Origin: Spisula solida
Taxonomy: Eukaryota; Mollusca; Bivalvia; Venerida; Mactridae
DNA length: 64,000 nucleotides
Direction: 5' to 3'
NCBI GenBank assembly: GCA_947247005.1
Contig: OX365944.1
Span: 24,837,501 to 24,901,500 of the forward strand
The notes under the pieces are model-generated. The model had not been told where the DNA came from, made no database searches, and saw only the letters and a list, made by a program, of their open reading frames with translations. How positions within the stretch are numbered: position 1 is the stretch's first letter; each line of letters begins with the position of its first letter. Below, one piece after another: positions 44,140 through 55,876 of this stretch. The translations under genes and the position numbers were made by a program.

Positions 44140-44690
44140 TACGAGTAAACCTCTATGAGAAAAGAGCTACGTGCTGCGAGTAAAGAGGAAACATCAACGA
44201 GCTAAGAGCTGCGACCAACGGCCATAGAGCTACGACCGACGAGCTGCGACTAACGACCTCCAGCTGCGACCAACAAGTAAACATCTACGAGCTTAGAGCT
44301 GCGATCAACGGGCTAAGAGCTGCGACTAACGATCTACGAGCTGCGACCAACGGCCTACGTGCTGCGACCAACGAACTACGAGCTGCGACTAACGACCTAC
44401 GTGCTGCGACCAACGAGTAAACATCTACGAGCTCATAGCTGCGACTAACGAGTTTAGAGCTGCGAACAACGAACTACGAACTATGACCAACGACCAACGT
44501 GCTGCGACCAACGACCTACGAGCCTCGCCAAATGACCTACGAGCTGCGACCAACGAGTAAACATCTCCGAGCTAAGAGCTACGACCAACGACCTACGAGC
44601 TGCGACCTTCGAGTAAACATCTACGAGCTAATAGCTTTGACCAACGACCCAAGAGCTGCGAACAACGACCTACCGAACTTTAAACCGATT
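44140..44690. repeat. 21-bp minisatellite, inverted block
   Basis: Units such as GAGCTGCGACCAACGACCTAC and CGAGTAAACATCTACGAGC are the reverse complement of the array at 24846-26440. It is degenerate and ends near 44690 in unrelated sequence. Confidence 0.9.
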
Positions 44691-46124
44691 GGCACATAAC
44701 ATGTGACCCACGGACACCCTATTTCCGATCTGCTGACATTGTACCTCCGACCGAACGCAATTGGCACCAAAATCAATTGGTTCAGTCTTATATGTCATGT
44801 TTGCAACACGTTTGAAACGGAAGTTCACCAACCAATTACCATTTTCCCACACCATTGCGGTGTGAGCTATCACATACAGCCTATTCATCAACGACGACCC
44901 TCTTACCAAGACTTCTAAAGTACCAACAGTGCGTAACAAATACATGTACATCATTTTCTATCATTTCCAACGATTGATTTGTATTGAATGTCACTTCGGG
45001 TGATCTGGGAAAATTGTGTTTTCAATAATGGCACCCAGTACCCCAGACAAAATCGATTTTCCAGTAAATGATATAGTGGTAATGGGTGCGATTTTCACTT
45101 ACAGAAACTGCAATTAGTGCTGTACAATATTACCCTGTATTGATATGGGATCAATTGTATTGTGCTGTCTAGTGGTTGAGCGTCCATTATGAATCCGAGA
45201 GAGAGGTCGGGTATGCGTTCCATTGTCGTGTCACACTCTGAAAGACGAACAAAATAGGTGCTGGTTATTTCCTGGCTTGATGTCCAGCATTAAAAAGGGA
45301 ACATTGGGTTTTGATCTCTCATACGCTGGTGACGATGGATATAATCAGGAATGATGCATCGAGAGTAATTTATTTAAATGGAATTAGTTTCATAATCGAC
45401 CTACAGCAAAAACAATAATGTCAAATAAATATTTAAACGATACCATTATAACACTGTTTAATATTTCATAAACAGTGTTATTTGTGAAATATTTGTCCCT
45501 AAATTGGACTTATTCTGAGATACCATTATAGTTTTCTCAGTGAAAGTTCAAACCAAAATTTATAAAAAAACCCCACTTTTTGCCCATATTTGGGTCCAGT
45601 GCTTCCTCATTCCCCCGTCATAACTTAAAAAATAGAAAAAAATGTAACAAATTAGACGACAACTGGACGTCATAATGAAATACTACTAATTAACACACAT
45701 AATTAAGTGATGATTGACTGATAACTAGACATATACGAGTGTAATTGACTCTGACGATTGTCACGTTAATAGATGGGCCTTGTTATAGGCATGCTAGGGT
45801 CACAGTGCGGAACAATGATCATAAAAACACCATAAAATCATTATATGTGATGTTCATACATAATTATCAATGTTATATGAATATTTTTTCATGAAGCCTG
45901 TATAAACTGTTGAATAGATTAGAACGTTTATGAGTCTGCTTGAATAATCAGCTGCGAGATTGCAAGATGCCTGTCAGAGATTTGGTTGTATTTGTTAAAA
46001 CATCATTGTTTTAAATCGTATTGTCATCACATTATCCTGATACGAAGTAAACCAGTCGGTACGTGGCACTAACTTTGCAAAGCGTCAAGCAAGGCAGATA
46101 TACAAGCATCAGTTTTAATTTTGA
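44691..46124. other. non-coding stretch with a possible tRNA-like SINE head
   Basis: GTCTAGTGGTTGAGCGTCC at about 45169-45187 matches a tRNA A box. The expected B box is degraded (GTATGCGTTCC at about 45210). No other feature is recognised. The open frame at 44703-44918, ending HQRRPSYQDF, lacks a convincing acceptor. Confidence 0.35.
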
Positions 46125-46195
46125 CGTTGGTATGTCGTGGACCGGGATCGAATCTCAATTGCAGCGGTCACACTTTCACTAGTTTGTCATTCGAT
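46125..46195 (-). mobile_element. tRNA-like SINE head (fragment)
   Basis: On the minus strand, ACAAACTAGTGAAAGTGTGACC gives a weak A box and GAGATTCGATCCCGG a good B box. No conserved tail is seen. A SINE scrap or tRNA pseudogene. Confidence 0.35.
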
Positions 46196-46220
46196 ACAAA
46201 TAATTGGATACATGGTTGAG

Positions 46221-46363
46221 GCCTCCGAAGCTCAATGGTTAGCGCGCTTGCCGTCTAATCTGGCGACCCGGGTTCAAATCCGGAAGAGGTAACACATATA
46301 TGCCTGCCATATTTCAGCATAAAGCTGACTGGCAAATAAAGGCTATGCTCGGCATTAAAAAAA
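46221..46363 (+). mobile_element. tRNA-Arg-like SINE, family B copy 1
   Basis: The head GCCTCCGAAGCTCAATGG (then TTAGCGCGC) has an A box and GGGTTCAAATCC is a B box. The anticodon-loop region GTCTAAT is tRNA-Arg(TCT)-like. The short body CACATATATGCCTGCCATAT and GCTGACTGGCAAATAAAGGC ends CTCGGCATT plus poly-A. The copy at 47598-47740 matches almost base for base. Confidence 0.9.
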
Positions 46364-46839
46364 GGCAAGTGTCCATTTTGATATGACTGAATTTCGTTAA
46401 ACACTGGTATCGTGTTCTTTGTTGACCAATATTTACGTTAAAGGGAATGTAAGCGAATTTTGTAAAATCTCGAAACTCGCCAATATTTCCTCGTCGCTAA
46501 CGTCGCCAATTATACAGTAGAAATATTACATATATAAGTTAAGGGGAACACAATCATGCAAAAACACACCATTTACATGTTGTGGGATGTATATATTATA
46601 TTGACATTTGACTGATTACAGTCTGAGTGCTGTAAAGTGTGATGTTTCATCTTGGACTCATATCGACATTAATGGTTTAGACAACATGGCTGTTAGTGTT
46701 AACTCTGATGTTCGTGGGTGTATTATACATAACAACTGCTTGTTTGACCAGGCACGCCCCGAGAAATGTTGAACTATAGTTGTCCAGGACAACAAACGTA
46801 GTCACCGTTGTGGACTGTGGTTTTATCTTTACAGTATAT
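46364..46839. other. non-coding spacer
   Basis: No gene or repeat family recognised. Confidence 0.4.
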
Positions 46840-47085
46840 ATCAACAGCATCATCTACACCAATGTCTGCGCTTTCACGATTATCATCATCTACTACCCCA
46901 AAACTTTCATAATTATCTCCTTAATCTCTACCATCATCATCAACAACATCTTCACCTCACCTTCGTCATCATTATCGTCACCATCGTCACCGGCACCGCC
47001 ACCATCGCCGCCGCAGCAGCCACCGACGCCATCATCGACATCGCCAACGTCAATTCCACCTTCGTCATCAATTTCTACATGAGAA
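46840..47085 (+). repeat. imperfect trinucleotide-rich tract (ATC/ACC/GCC)
   Basis: A run of CATCATCATCAACAAC, TCGTCACCATCGTCACC and CCACCATCGCCGCCGCAG-type triplets. It yields an open frame rich in Ser, Pro and Ile, ending SPPSSSIST-like. Low complexity explains the frame; no gene is called. Confidence 0.8.
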
Positions 47086-47597
47086 TGGACGCATAATTAG
47101 TATCTTATTGGTCTAAGTTCATTATTTGTTTCAATATATCCATCTTGAGGTTTGTTTCAAATTAAGATTCTGATTTAAGTAAAACTGATTTTGAGATGAG
47201 ATTTGAAATTGAGATGCTTTGGGAATCAGGGGCCAATTTCATAGACATATCTACGATACAGGATTCAACTTATTTGTGTTCTATTTAAAGCCAAAAGACA
47301 GCTAATACATATCAGCAAAGTTTTGTTAACTGGAATTATCATAAATAATAAGTATTACTTCGTGAACATGTACGTGTTCATATACATGTAGTATGCCCCG
47401 AATCATCAGGCTAGAGAAAACTCCGATCTAAGTTAAGCTATGCCTATGTAGGCCTAACGGGCCACAGGGCAGGGTCCATCATGTGAAGATGCTGCAGTTT
47501 TGTATTTCAGAGACACGAGGTTTTGAACTGGGCATACAGATAAAAATTTGCTTAAATTAGTTTTGCCCTTAAACGTATTTTTAACAACATTTGTGTG
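47086..47597. other. non-coding spacer
   Basis: No gene or repeat family recognised. Confidence 0.4.
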
Positions 47598-47740
47598 GCC
47601 TCCGTAGCTCAATGGTAGCGCGCTTGTCCTCTAATCTGGCGACCGGGTTCAAATCCGGGTGGAGGCACACATATATGCCTGCCATATTTCAGCTGAAAGC
47701 TGACTGGCAAATAAAGGCTATGCTCGGCATCTTAAAAAAA
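47598..47740 (+). mobile_element. tRNA-Arg-like SINE, family B copy 2
   Basis: The head GCCTCCGTAGCTCAATGG folds as a tRNA: a seven-pair acceptor (GCCTCCG against TGGAGGC), a D-arm with one mismatch, a TCT-type anticodon region in CCTCTAAT, and a T-arm CCGGGTTCAAATCCGGG. The body and poly-A tail match the copy at 46221-46363 in the same orientation. The tail rules out an ordinary tRNA gene. Confidence 0.9.
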
Positions 47741-48617
47741 TCAATCCGTCCACAGTTCATATGAAGTTCAGTTTTCGGTGCATGAATGATATACAATGTA
47801 CGTAAGAGCTTTTATCGCTTGAGTTAAAACGGTAACATTATTCATGAAACAAGATATTCGTATCGTAGAGTAGAATTTAATGAATAGTTTGAATCATTTT
47901 TCATTCACACAAGCAATATGTCCGAATATAGCACTCATAATTTCCCCATCATATATTTAATATACAAATGTTTATTATATACTCAAAGGCTATAGAAACA
48001 CAACAGTACTTCACTGAGTATGCTATTATTTTTCATTTGATTTTAATTTGCAATTTATAATATGAACTAAGGGAAAGCCTATTTTGAGCGGACTATGTCA
48101 GTTGTCCTACATTATTTGTAACATGCTCATCTAGTACTGGATTTTTTTTATGATGCATAACTTTACAATAATTTTTTCGGTTACGACCCTAGAGCACGTT
48201 ACATAACCAAGCCGTTTCCAAAAGGCGCTACAGAGCGTCTATGCAACGACACGCTACGAGCGAGCAGTGCTCGCTGATAGCATACCGTTTCTTAACACTT
48301 TGCTAGGCGAGTGCTACCGAAGCGGTCCGTTGCACAAGAAAGCAGTTCGATGGCGGTTTGATACGAATATTGGGTACGACTTGAAGTAACGAAGGACGAT
48401 AGGAACCTATCGTTTTAAAGTTCATTGTATAACTACATTGATTATGTGTATAAAACACGACTTTCCTTGTTTAAAACGAGTACTTTCGTGGTTTAAACAG
48501 TTAATTTAACTGACATTGGCAGCCTGCCGCGTTCTGTGATTTTTGCCGTTGTAGTCTCCAAGATGGCGGTCAGATGATTCGTAGATTGTCCGAGGTGTCC
48601 CGATTGACTTAAAACCA
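47741..48617. other. non-coding spacer
   Basis: No gene recognised. Confidence 0.4.
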
Positions 48618-48663
48618 GGGGAGGTAATACCTCTGTTACTAAGCAACAGAGTTCTTACCTCCC
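48618..48663. repeat. 46-bp hairpin (GGGAGGTAA...TTACCTCCC)
   Basis: GGGGAGGTAATACCTCTGTT pairs with AACAGAGTTCTTACCTCCC around a five- to six-base loop (ACTAAGC). A small foldback repeat. Confidence 0.7.
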
Positions 48664-48923
48664 ATACTGCCTTGATAATTATTATCTTTTTTTTAATGTT
48701 TTCTAGATAGGGGCCTACTCTAGTTTTCGGAATATTTTTAAACATCATTAAAAAATAAAAGAAAATTTATGAGCTGCCGTATATCGCATTTTAAACAACT
48801 TTTGTTATTCTATTGGCAGCCATTTTTCAGTATCATTCTCTCAGTGCGGGATTTTAACACAAATTTCCAATTCCATTAGTGAATTCGAACTCTGACCAAA
48901 TCACGTGACATGTGTTATCGTAA

Positions 48924-48968
48924 AGCGGAACGACATCCGCAGGCCGTAAGGCCTGCGTATGGTCCGCT
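48924..48968. repeat. 45-bp hairpin
   Basis: CCGCAGGCC, GTAA and GGCCTGCG form a tight stem-loop. Outer bases AGCGGA and TCCGCT extend it with mismatches. It is G/C-rich against an A/T-rich background. Confidence 0.65.
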
Positions 48969-49084
48969 ATTATCTTATTTGTTATTCTATGCAAAAAATG
49001 CGAATGTTCATTTTACAATCAATAAAAACTACATGTATGCATAATGATATTATTATGTATGTTACATGTTGGAGTGATCTACTT

Positions 49085-49322
49085 ATCGCCATACATTGAC
49101 AGCATTGTCAACAACCAGGATAGAACCAATGCTGTTGTGAAAGCAAGAATTGTCAAGGCCATGGTAGTTTTCCTTCGACTAAGAGCATTTGGAATTCAAG
49201 AGACCTTCCGTTAAAACAAAGATGGCTGATATTAATAATGATATAAAGCATGTCCTATTCCATGGCGCTGTTCAAAACGTGGAGTACCACATTGACAATC
49301 ACCAAGAAGATCCAGACACTCA
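49085..49322 (+). pseudogene. old LINE C-terminal fragment (RTE-like group)
   Basis: Pieces in shifting frames resemble the C-terminal region also seen in the LINE at 32703-35831. They are YIDSIVNNQDRTNAVVKARI, a FGIQET/IWNSRDLPLKTKM stretch, HVLFHGA and TWSTTLTITKKIQTL. This follows the family order YLGS...KARIGKA...IWNSR...VLLYGAETW. Frameshifts separate the pieces. It ends abruptly where the CR1-like sequence begins. Confidence 0.65.
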
Positions 49323-50930
49323 ATCCCCAGGACCTGATAAAATGCATCCTAAAGTATTGAAGGAATTGTGTGAAATCATTGATGAACCTTTAAGCATGAT
49401 ATTCAGAAATTCATACGAGACAGGAATTGTTTCCGATACTTGGAAATTAGCAAAAATTACTGCGTTATTCAAAAAGGGCGATAAAAACTTGCATCAAATT
49501 ACAGGCCTGTCAGCTTAACCAGTATATTATGTAAAACAATGGAAAAACTTATGCGTGAAATGATTGTTTCGCATATGGACAAAAACAAATTATTTAATGA
49601 TAAGCAATTTGGATTCCCCCGTGACCGTGGTAGATCAACTTCATTGCAACTTCTGAAAGTAATGGATGAATGGACTCAAATTCTTGATAAGGGTGGTGTC
49701 GTAAATTCAGTATACATGGATGTTATGAAAGCATCCGATAAGGTGCCACATACTAGACTTTTACTGAAACTGAAATCATATGGTTTGAACTCCTTCATAT
49801 GTGAGTGGGTTAAGAACTTTTTATATGAGAGAAAACAATGTGTTTTAGTAAATGGATCTGTTTCTAGCCTCCATAACGTTACTAGTGGTATTCTACAGGG
49901 ATCAGTCCTCGGACCAGTATTATTTGTCATATTTATAAACGACCTTCCGGAATGTGTTGACTCAAATGTCTGCTTGTTCGCAGATGATAACAAATTATAC
50001 ACACATATAAACTCTGAAAGGGATGTATCTATTATACAACAGGATTTGAATAGCTTATTTGATTGGAGTTCAAAATGGTTGCTTAAATTTCATCCTGAAA
50101 AGTGCAAGATGTTACCCATTCATAACAAGACCAGTTATCCAACTGAAAACAAATATCATATGAATACTTATAATGGGAAATTACGTCCCTGGAATCAGTT
50201 GATTTTGAAAAGGACCTAGGTGTAACTATAGACAACCATCTGAATTTTGATAAACATATTCAACTACAAATAAATAAAGCTAACCAGATAGCTGGACTTA
50301 TGAGAAGGTCGTTTACTTACATGGATAATAGCATGTTTAAACTTTTATTCAAATATCTGGTCAGACCAAATTTAGAATATGCAAGTAGTGTATGGTCTCC
50401 ATATAAGAAAAAAGACATTGAAGCTATTGAAAATGTTCAAAGAAGAGCGTCTAAAATGCTACCAACTATGAAAGATTTAACATATGAAGAGAGATTGCGT
50501 AAACTGAAACTTCCAACATTGAAATACCGTAGGATGAGAGGGGATATGATTGAAACATTCAAAATATTGAAAGGAATTTATGACGACAAAGTTACTGGAG
50601 ATATTTTCAAATTTAGTGACATCTCAATTACTAGAGGAAATAGCCTGAAGCTAGAAAAAGTAAGATGCAACAAGGACTTGAGACTTACAGTTAAAGTTGT
50701 TGATTTATGGAACAGTCTTCCAGAACACATCATTATTTCAAAGGACATACATCAGTTCGAAAATAGGCTAGATTACTACTGGAAATCCCATCCTCTACGT
50801 TTTGACTTTAAGGCGGATTATAAACTATCACAGGAAGTTAAACGTATTGTGTATCATACTAACGAAGAGCTGCATACAGAGCACCCATCAGTGCTGCGTG
50901 CAGAATCTAAATAAGGTAACATAAGGTAAG
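49323..50930 (+). pseudogene. CR1-like LINE, 5'-truncated, frameshifted reverse transcriptase
   Basis: The reverse transcriptase begins at SPGPDKMHPKVLKEL and continues through AKITALFKKGDK, then in another frame NYRPVSLTSILCKTMEKL, QGSVLGPVLFVIFINDLP and the catalytic CLFADDNKLY. A further frame gives VDFEKDLGVTIDNHLNF, NLEYASSVWSPYKKKD, VVDLWNSLPEH and an end at RAESK. Frameshifts lie at about 49490 and 50190. The box usually reading AFDKVPH is ASDKVPH here. The endonuclease is missing. The sequence after the stop, AATAAGGTAACATAAGGTAAGG, looks like the short-repeat 3' end of CR1 elements. Confidence 0.85.
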
Positions 50931-51150
50931 GTATGAACAAGCACATGTCTCTGGCGCATTCTCTAGATCCACTGACCTGGTGAATCTGAAATGAAAACCT
51001 CTGAAAGCATACAAACATATAAGCAGTGGACAAAGAGGTCCTTTAAATGTGCCGTATATGGTTTCCAGCAGCATCAGAGGTCCATTTTAGGGAACCAACA
51101 GGTAAGAGAAAGAGATGAATACGTGCGTATAAACAGTTGGCATCGAGAAC
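50931..51150. other. non-coding spacer
   Basis: Nothing recognised between the CR1-like element and the MITE cluster. Confidence 0.4.
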
Positions 51151-51545
51151 TGTGGTGGTATTCAATATTGATCTTATTTAATTGGTGACTAAGGAGAGTT
51201 AATACTGACCGAGAGTTTAATATGGTGTGATCTGATTGGTTGGTCAAGTAAGACAAATATTGAATACCACTCCTGGACGTAGGCATCAATAGAATAGACC
51301 ACATCTGGTGTGGTTTTCAATATTGATCTTACTTGACTTATAAATAAGGACAACCAATCAGATCACACCATATTAAACAGGCGATACGATTGGCTATCCT
51401 TCTTCTCCAATTAAATAAGATCAATATTGAATACCACCCCTGACCAATAGTTTAATATGGTGTGGTCTGATTGGTTGTCCTTATCCTTAAGATCAATATT
51501 GAATACGACCCCTGGACGTTACATCAAGAGAACAGACCACATCTG
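51151..51545. mobile_element. cluster of related MITEs with TTCAATATTGATCTTA ends
   Basis: GTGGTATTCAATATTGATC appears at 51151, with inverted or direct relatives near 51250, 51313, 51420 and 51495. Shared internal pieces include GTTTAATATGGTGTG and CTGATTGGTTG. A flanking segment (CCTGGACGTAGGCATCAATAG, ATAGACCACATCTGG) is repeated at about 51272 and 51510. This looks like nested or tandemly duplicated copies of one small MITE together with target sequence. Confidence 0.75.
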
Positions 51546-51655
51546 GATACAGAAGGACAGGCTTGCAAAGGACCGGGTCCCCTGAGAACCATTTCGGCCA
51601 TCTTTGTCCCACAAAGGCTTAAGTAAGCATGATAACTAGCGTGACTACACTAGAT

Positions 51656-51790
51656 TATTATTATTATAATTATTATTATTATTATACCATATTTACATAG
51701 CCCTTTTTCGTGTATATACGTACACGTTCAAAAGTGCTGTACAATCACGATTAAGATATGGTTAAAACAATATGCATACATTATACAACT
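51656..51790 (-). mobile_element. LINE or SINE 3' tail fragment, copy 2, with (ATT)n
   Basis: ATTATTATTATTATTATACC is followed by CATATTTACATAGCCC and by ACACGTTCAAAAGTGCTGTAC, matching 36680-36800. On the minus strand it reads as a 3' end running into (TAA/ATA)n, as in CR1/L2-type retrotransposons. Confidence 0.55.
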
Positions 51791-52604
51791 ATGGATACAT
51801 TTATAAATCAAAGGTATGACTAAAATACGAAAAGGAGATTTCCCGACGAAAAGGGCAAAAAGGAGATTCCTCAATCACTGACAATGACACCGCTGGTGTT
51901 TGATCACAATTCAAGACATTTTCTTGATGACTTATTTATTTCCTAAATGCGTATATAAACAACACATGCACTATAAATTGTCACAAAAAATAAAACCTTT
52001 AATTTTGATGCAAACATATCATCTAGACACGTTATAAATCACACACTGCACGCAAATATTTTCGTAAACTGATGTTGATTTCAAGTGTTTTAGGTATTTA
52101 AAGCTCTCGTTCAAATTGTCCAATTATCGCCGTAATTACGTGACTTGTAATTTAGTAATATTTTAATATATCAAAGTTATCTTGCCAATAACCTGATCTA
52201 CAGGGTGTTAAAAAAGTTCGTTCTCAATGTTTAAGTTTCAACAGTTATTCTTTCTGACGTCAGAAGAATGTGGAGTTGTCTGTTCAAATTGCAGAGGGTT
52301 CTAACATTAGTCTTATCTTTATGGCATGACATGAAGCTATTACAGTAAGAAATTCAAATTGTACACTAGCTGCCTACAAAGTACAGACAAAATTTAGTAT
52401 TAACAGCCTGTATATAATAATTGGGGTTGTATAAAGAATAAAAAGGAAAATCGATGTTGAATTTATGCACTTAATTTTGGCTAGGTCTTTAAGTATACAG
52501 GGTTGTTCAGTATCAAGTAGTCGACTGCTATCCACATTTATAACGCAACATATGATAACTGGTGTTTGGGCATTGGTTTATATACAAACATGTATACGCA
52601 TATA
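51791..52604. other. non-coding spacer
   Basis: No gene or repeat family recognised. Confidence 0.4.
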
Positions 52605-52762
52605 CAGTATAACCCCTGTAGAGCTGTAAATAATGGGCGTTGTATAGAGGTTGTTGCTCTACTGAGCTTAAATTTAGAAACAAAATCAGTGTAGGGAAAA
52701 TTTTGTAGTTGTTTAAGAGAGGTTATTGCTCTACACAGGGCCGCTCTGGAGGGGTTGTACAG
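52605..52762. mobile_element. pogo-like MITE, 158 bp
   Basis: The termini CAGTATAACCCCTGTAGAGC and GGAGGGGTTGTACAG are imperfect inverted repeats flanked by TA (52603-52604 and 52763-52764). Internal GAGGTTGTTGCTCTAC and GAGGTTATTGCTCTAC are near-direct copies. It is related to the fragment at 32218-32266. Confidence 0.75.
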
Positions 52763-53688
52763 TAACCACAATAAACAATTCAAGAGTAAATACAATTTAT
52801 AAGTCCTACTCGATTTTGAACTCAACAAACATCATTTGATAATTATCTATTTTCTCATGTTGTATATTGGTTATGATTTCACGGACCGTGACATCGTTGA
52901 ATGAAAGCATTCTAGCATACAGCACATACTAGTATAGATGCATCCTATATTATCCAGACATGATCGAACAATATAAAGGTGAATTTGTTGAAAAACATGA
53001 ATAAATCACGCATGAATTAAAGTGAAAACGATGAATATCGACATGACATTGTGTTGATTAAATGAGATGGGCATTTACTTTAGAAGTACATGTAATCGAT
53101 TAATTGATGAATAGGCATGCATGCATTTAGTCCATCTGAATGAAGGTTAAATCTGTCCATAAAGTATACTTGCTAATTGCGAAAGGTAGGCAATCGTGTC
53201 AGCGTGATGTCCAACAATTTGGATAATTGATGCAATCAGGTATTGACATTTATGACCCAAAAACAGAATAGAAAAGACTGAATAGAAAAACACAGGAAAC
53301 AGAAAACCTCATATTTTCTTGAGATAAAAATCTGTTACAATTTAACCGGCGTTTACTAGTATTAGAAAAAGCGTCAGACGATTGTCACAAACTGTGATTT
53401 ACAAAAGCTTGCGTAAACTTCTAGTGCTCCTACGGATTTTTAAAATATTTTCAATAGTTTGCTATCGGTTAGACGGGCCGTAACTAAACACGGCTTGTGT
53501 GAAGGTACCGGAGCGAGACCAAGTCTAAACCATTAAACTAAACGCGTATGTTTTATGAACGGTATACGACGGTTCAGTGTTTAAGATCGACTGTGTTTTC
53601 GACCGGAGTGTAAAAATGGGCGAGGCTATGGATTTTATAATATAAGTGCTTTAAGACTTCCTGAATCATTTCGAATCTTGGAATTATA
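52763..53688. other. non-coding stretch upstream of the candidate first exon
   Basis: No repeat family is recognised. If the candidate exon at 53689 is real, its promoter would lie here; no clear TATA box or initiator stands out. Confidence 0.35.
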
Positions 53689-53746
53689 ATGCCAGACGCA
53701 CTTAGGACAGCCCTTTTTGGGTGTACGCTGTGTCTCTGTGTCCCAG
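53689..53746 (+). CDS. candidate first coding exon: signal-peptide-like
   Basis: An ATG opens the peptide MPDALRTALFGCTLCLCVP, followed by a consensus donor CCCAG|GTAAGAG and leaving in phase 1. A short polar start with one Arg and then a hydrophobic core is what a signal peptide looks like. There is no sequence match to a known protein. The next exon is not certain; 63816-63968 is the only phase-compatible acceptor I noticed in the window. It could equally be a chance frame before a GT. Confidence 0.35.
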
Positions 53747-54659
53747 GTAAGAGGGTTAACATTTTAACGGTTTTATAATAGGGAGGGTTGTCTTATTTAT
53801 ATACATGTACGTATGACAGCATTTGTACACACATTGAATGACAGCTGGGTAGGGGTTGATCAGATATTGTATAGGTATTGAATTCTAATGAGAAAGGTTT
53901 TCTTCAAAATGTCGCGAGGATTGTAATTAGTTCAAAAAAAGGTTTTTCGGAACAATATAAACTTGAAATAAGCTATAAAAGTAAAATGATCGTGTAAATT
54001 GAAACAGCTGCATTGTTAGTGTCATTAGAAAACTACCCAAGTGTGTAAATAAACCGGGTCTATGCTGTCGTACAGAATTTGTCAATGAATTGTATGACTA
54101 ACGAAATGTATGTAAATTTGAAGAACGGGTCAATATGTAAAGCTATTGTTAAAATAACTACTTGGTTTTGGTTTTAGTTTGGAAGTCCAGATTACTATAC
54201 CGTACCTTAGTCCTACAAAAATATATTACTTTCGGTTTTGGTATTTCAACATTTTGACATTCGTTAGCTTAGTAGCCCCTACATCTATACCAGGGGTCAT
54301 ACCTGGACTATACAGGTACCTACCCTCTGTATTATTTTACTCAAACCGTTAACATTCTAAACATGTCAAGTACATTTGAGAATGGGGTAAGGTAAATAGT
54401 ATGTCTATATCTAGGCGTTGTCTCCAATATTCTGAATCACGAAGTAGAAAAAACTTTGATTAATGTGCGTGTCTAAAACAACGTACAAGCTCTATACTAT
54501 AGTCCCAGAGACCTTATATTCTATGCTCGGTCCCAGATAGTCCCAAAAAGCGACCTTACGTATGTTTGACTAAGAAGTATATGCCAGTGAAATTTCCATT
54601 AAAAAGGAGCCTATTGAGTCGTATTTGTTGAACAACACGCTCTACAACTTTACTCATAT
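53747..54659. other. non-coding stretch, possibly intronic
   Basis: No exon or repeat family recognised. Confidence 0.4.
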
Positions 54660-54812
54660 ACGTTTAGCACCCATGTAACAAGGAGGTACTACTATATACC
54701 ATTACCCTTTCATCGAGTTTGGTCACAAGATATCAGGACATGGAATCGAACCAGCAACCGTACCGCTGCCGAAGCGGACGCTCAAACCGGTAGACCAATT
54801 AAGTCGGTACCA
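54660..54812 (-). mobile_element. tRNA-derived SINE (Arg-like head)
   Basis: On the minus strand, GACTTAATTGGTCTACCGG gives a weak A box and TGCTGGTTCGATTCC a perfect B box. The loop CTTCGGC suggests a TCG anticodon. About 80 bases of tail follow, without recognisable shared motifs in this window. Confidence 0.55.
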
Positions 54813-55725
54813 TATGCATTATCATCTCTAATTAGTGCACCAACACCCCTCAAGTTCACTTGTCTCTTACCATCAGCAGATATGTATTGATGTAAATAAG
54901 AGGATTATTTTAACGTACAAAACTGTACAATATACACGTATATAATATAATATTACATAGACGTGCGACGTATTATAATGATATATATAAATAAACTATA
55001 TTTCCCGGAAATGTGTGTAAACCATTGCATTATTCATTACTTTACATTATCTAGCTGTGCATTCAAAACGAATTTAATATATATACTGTTTATAGCACGG
55101 AGAATTTGACATGCTCCTGACCTTTATACCCCGGTATAGCCAAAATACATGCCAATAATAGCCTTTCATAGTTACATGCCATTCGTTGCTAGAGTTATAG
55201 TAATGAAATCAGAGTACAATGTCAATGATTGTTATTGAATTGGATTAAAATTACGAAACATACGGCTTAGTTGGGATCTTGTGATTCCCTTCAATAGCTA
55301 GCCACAACTGTATATTAATGCTGACGTCATCAGTTGGTGCTTGCTACTGTTGTCGATGTTGTTGTGGTCATACCTTGACGTCAGCAAGTACGTCATAATT
55401 TGGGTTGTAAATAAGCTCGACAATTCTTGATGAGTAGCACTGTTTCACTGTCTGATCCTGCTACAATTACCATGTTAAACGACGCTTCTTGAATATCGCT
55501 GTAACCCTATCCTTTAAATGTTTGGTTAACGTTTTTGCTTGCAAATACTACCAAGGACACAGCGCAAAACACTACATGCAGAAAATTGACACTTATTATA
55601 TGCCATTAACATTTGTCTTATTACATAAATTAAATGTTTACAGTATAAGTGCAGTCAAAGGCATATGTCACCAACCGCAGCATGTATTGAAATGAAACGT
55701 TATGCATCTACGTTTGTAGTGATTT
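54813..55725. other. non-coding stretch
   Basis: A segment at about 55092-55130 (GAGAATTTGACATGCTCC, TGACCTTTAT) resembles 16145-16180 beside E1, a short dispersed repeat of unknown type. CGTCA-type motifs cluster at 55321-55395 (TGCTGACGTCATC and TTGACGTCAGCAAG form an inverted pair). No gene recognised. Confidence 0.4.
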
Positions 55726-55876
55726 TGTACGCCGAGTGGTAGGGTTTCCGCTTCGAGTGCGAGGGGTCTTTGTTAGTTAGGTCTAGGTAACCTCTCAAGA
55801 TGATTTCCATATGACCGAACTACTGTTGACCAGTGTCACCATTTCTCTCTCTCTAAATACCAATAAAGAAAAAAAT
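55726..55876 (+). mobile_element. tRNA-headed SINE (degraded B box)
   Basis: TACGCCGAGTGGTAGGGTTT is a good A box and the loop region CTTCGAG is Arg(TCG)-like. The expected B box is lost. The element ends CTCTCTCTAAATACC then AATAAAGAAAAAAATG, a typical SINE tail. Confidence 0.5.

Noticed and set aside
44703..44918. Possible terminal exon ending QRRPSYQDF
   Set aside because: The acceptor has no pyrimidine tract, the frame starts at the edge of a minisatellite and there is no recognisable homology.
47598..47670. Functional tRNA-Arg gene
   Set aside because: It folds well, but the same head-body-poly-A unit recurs at 46221, so it is a SINE. The D-arm also has a mismatch.
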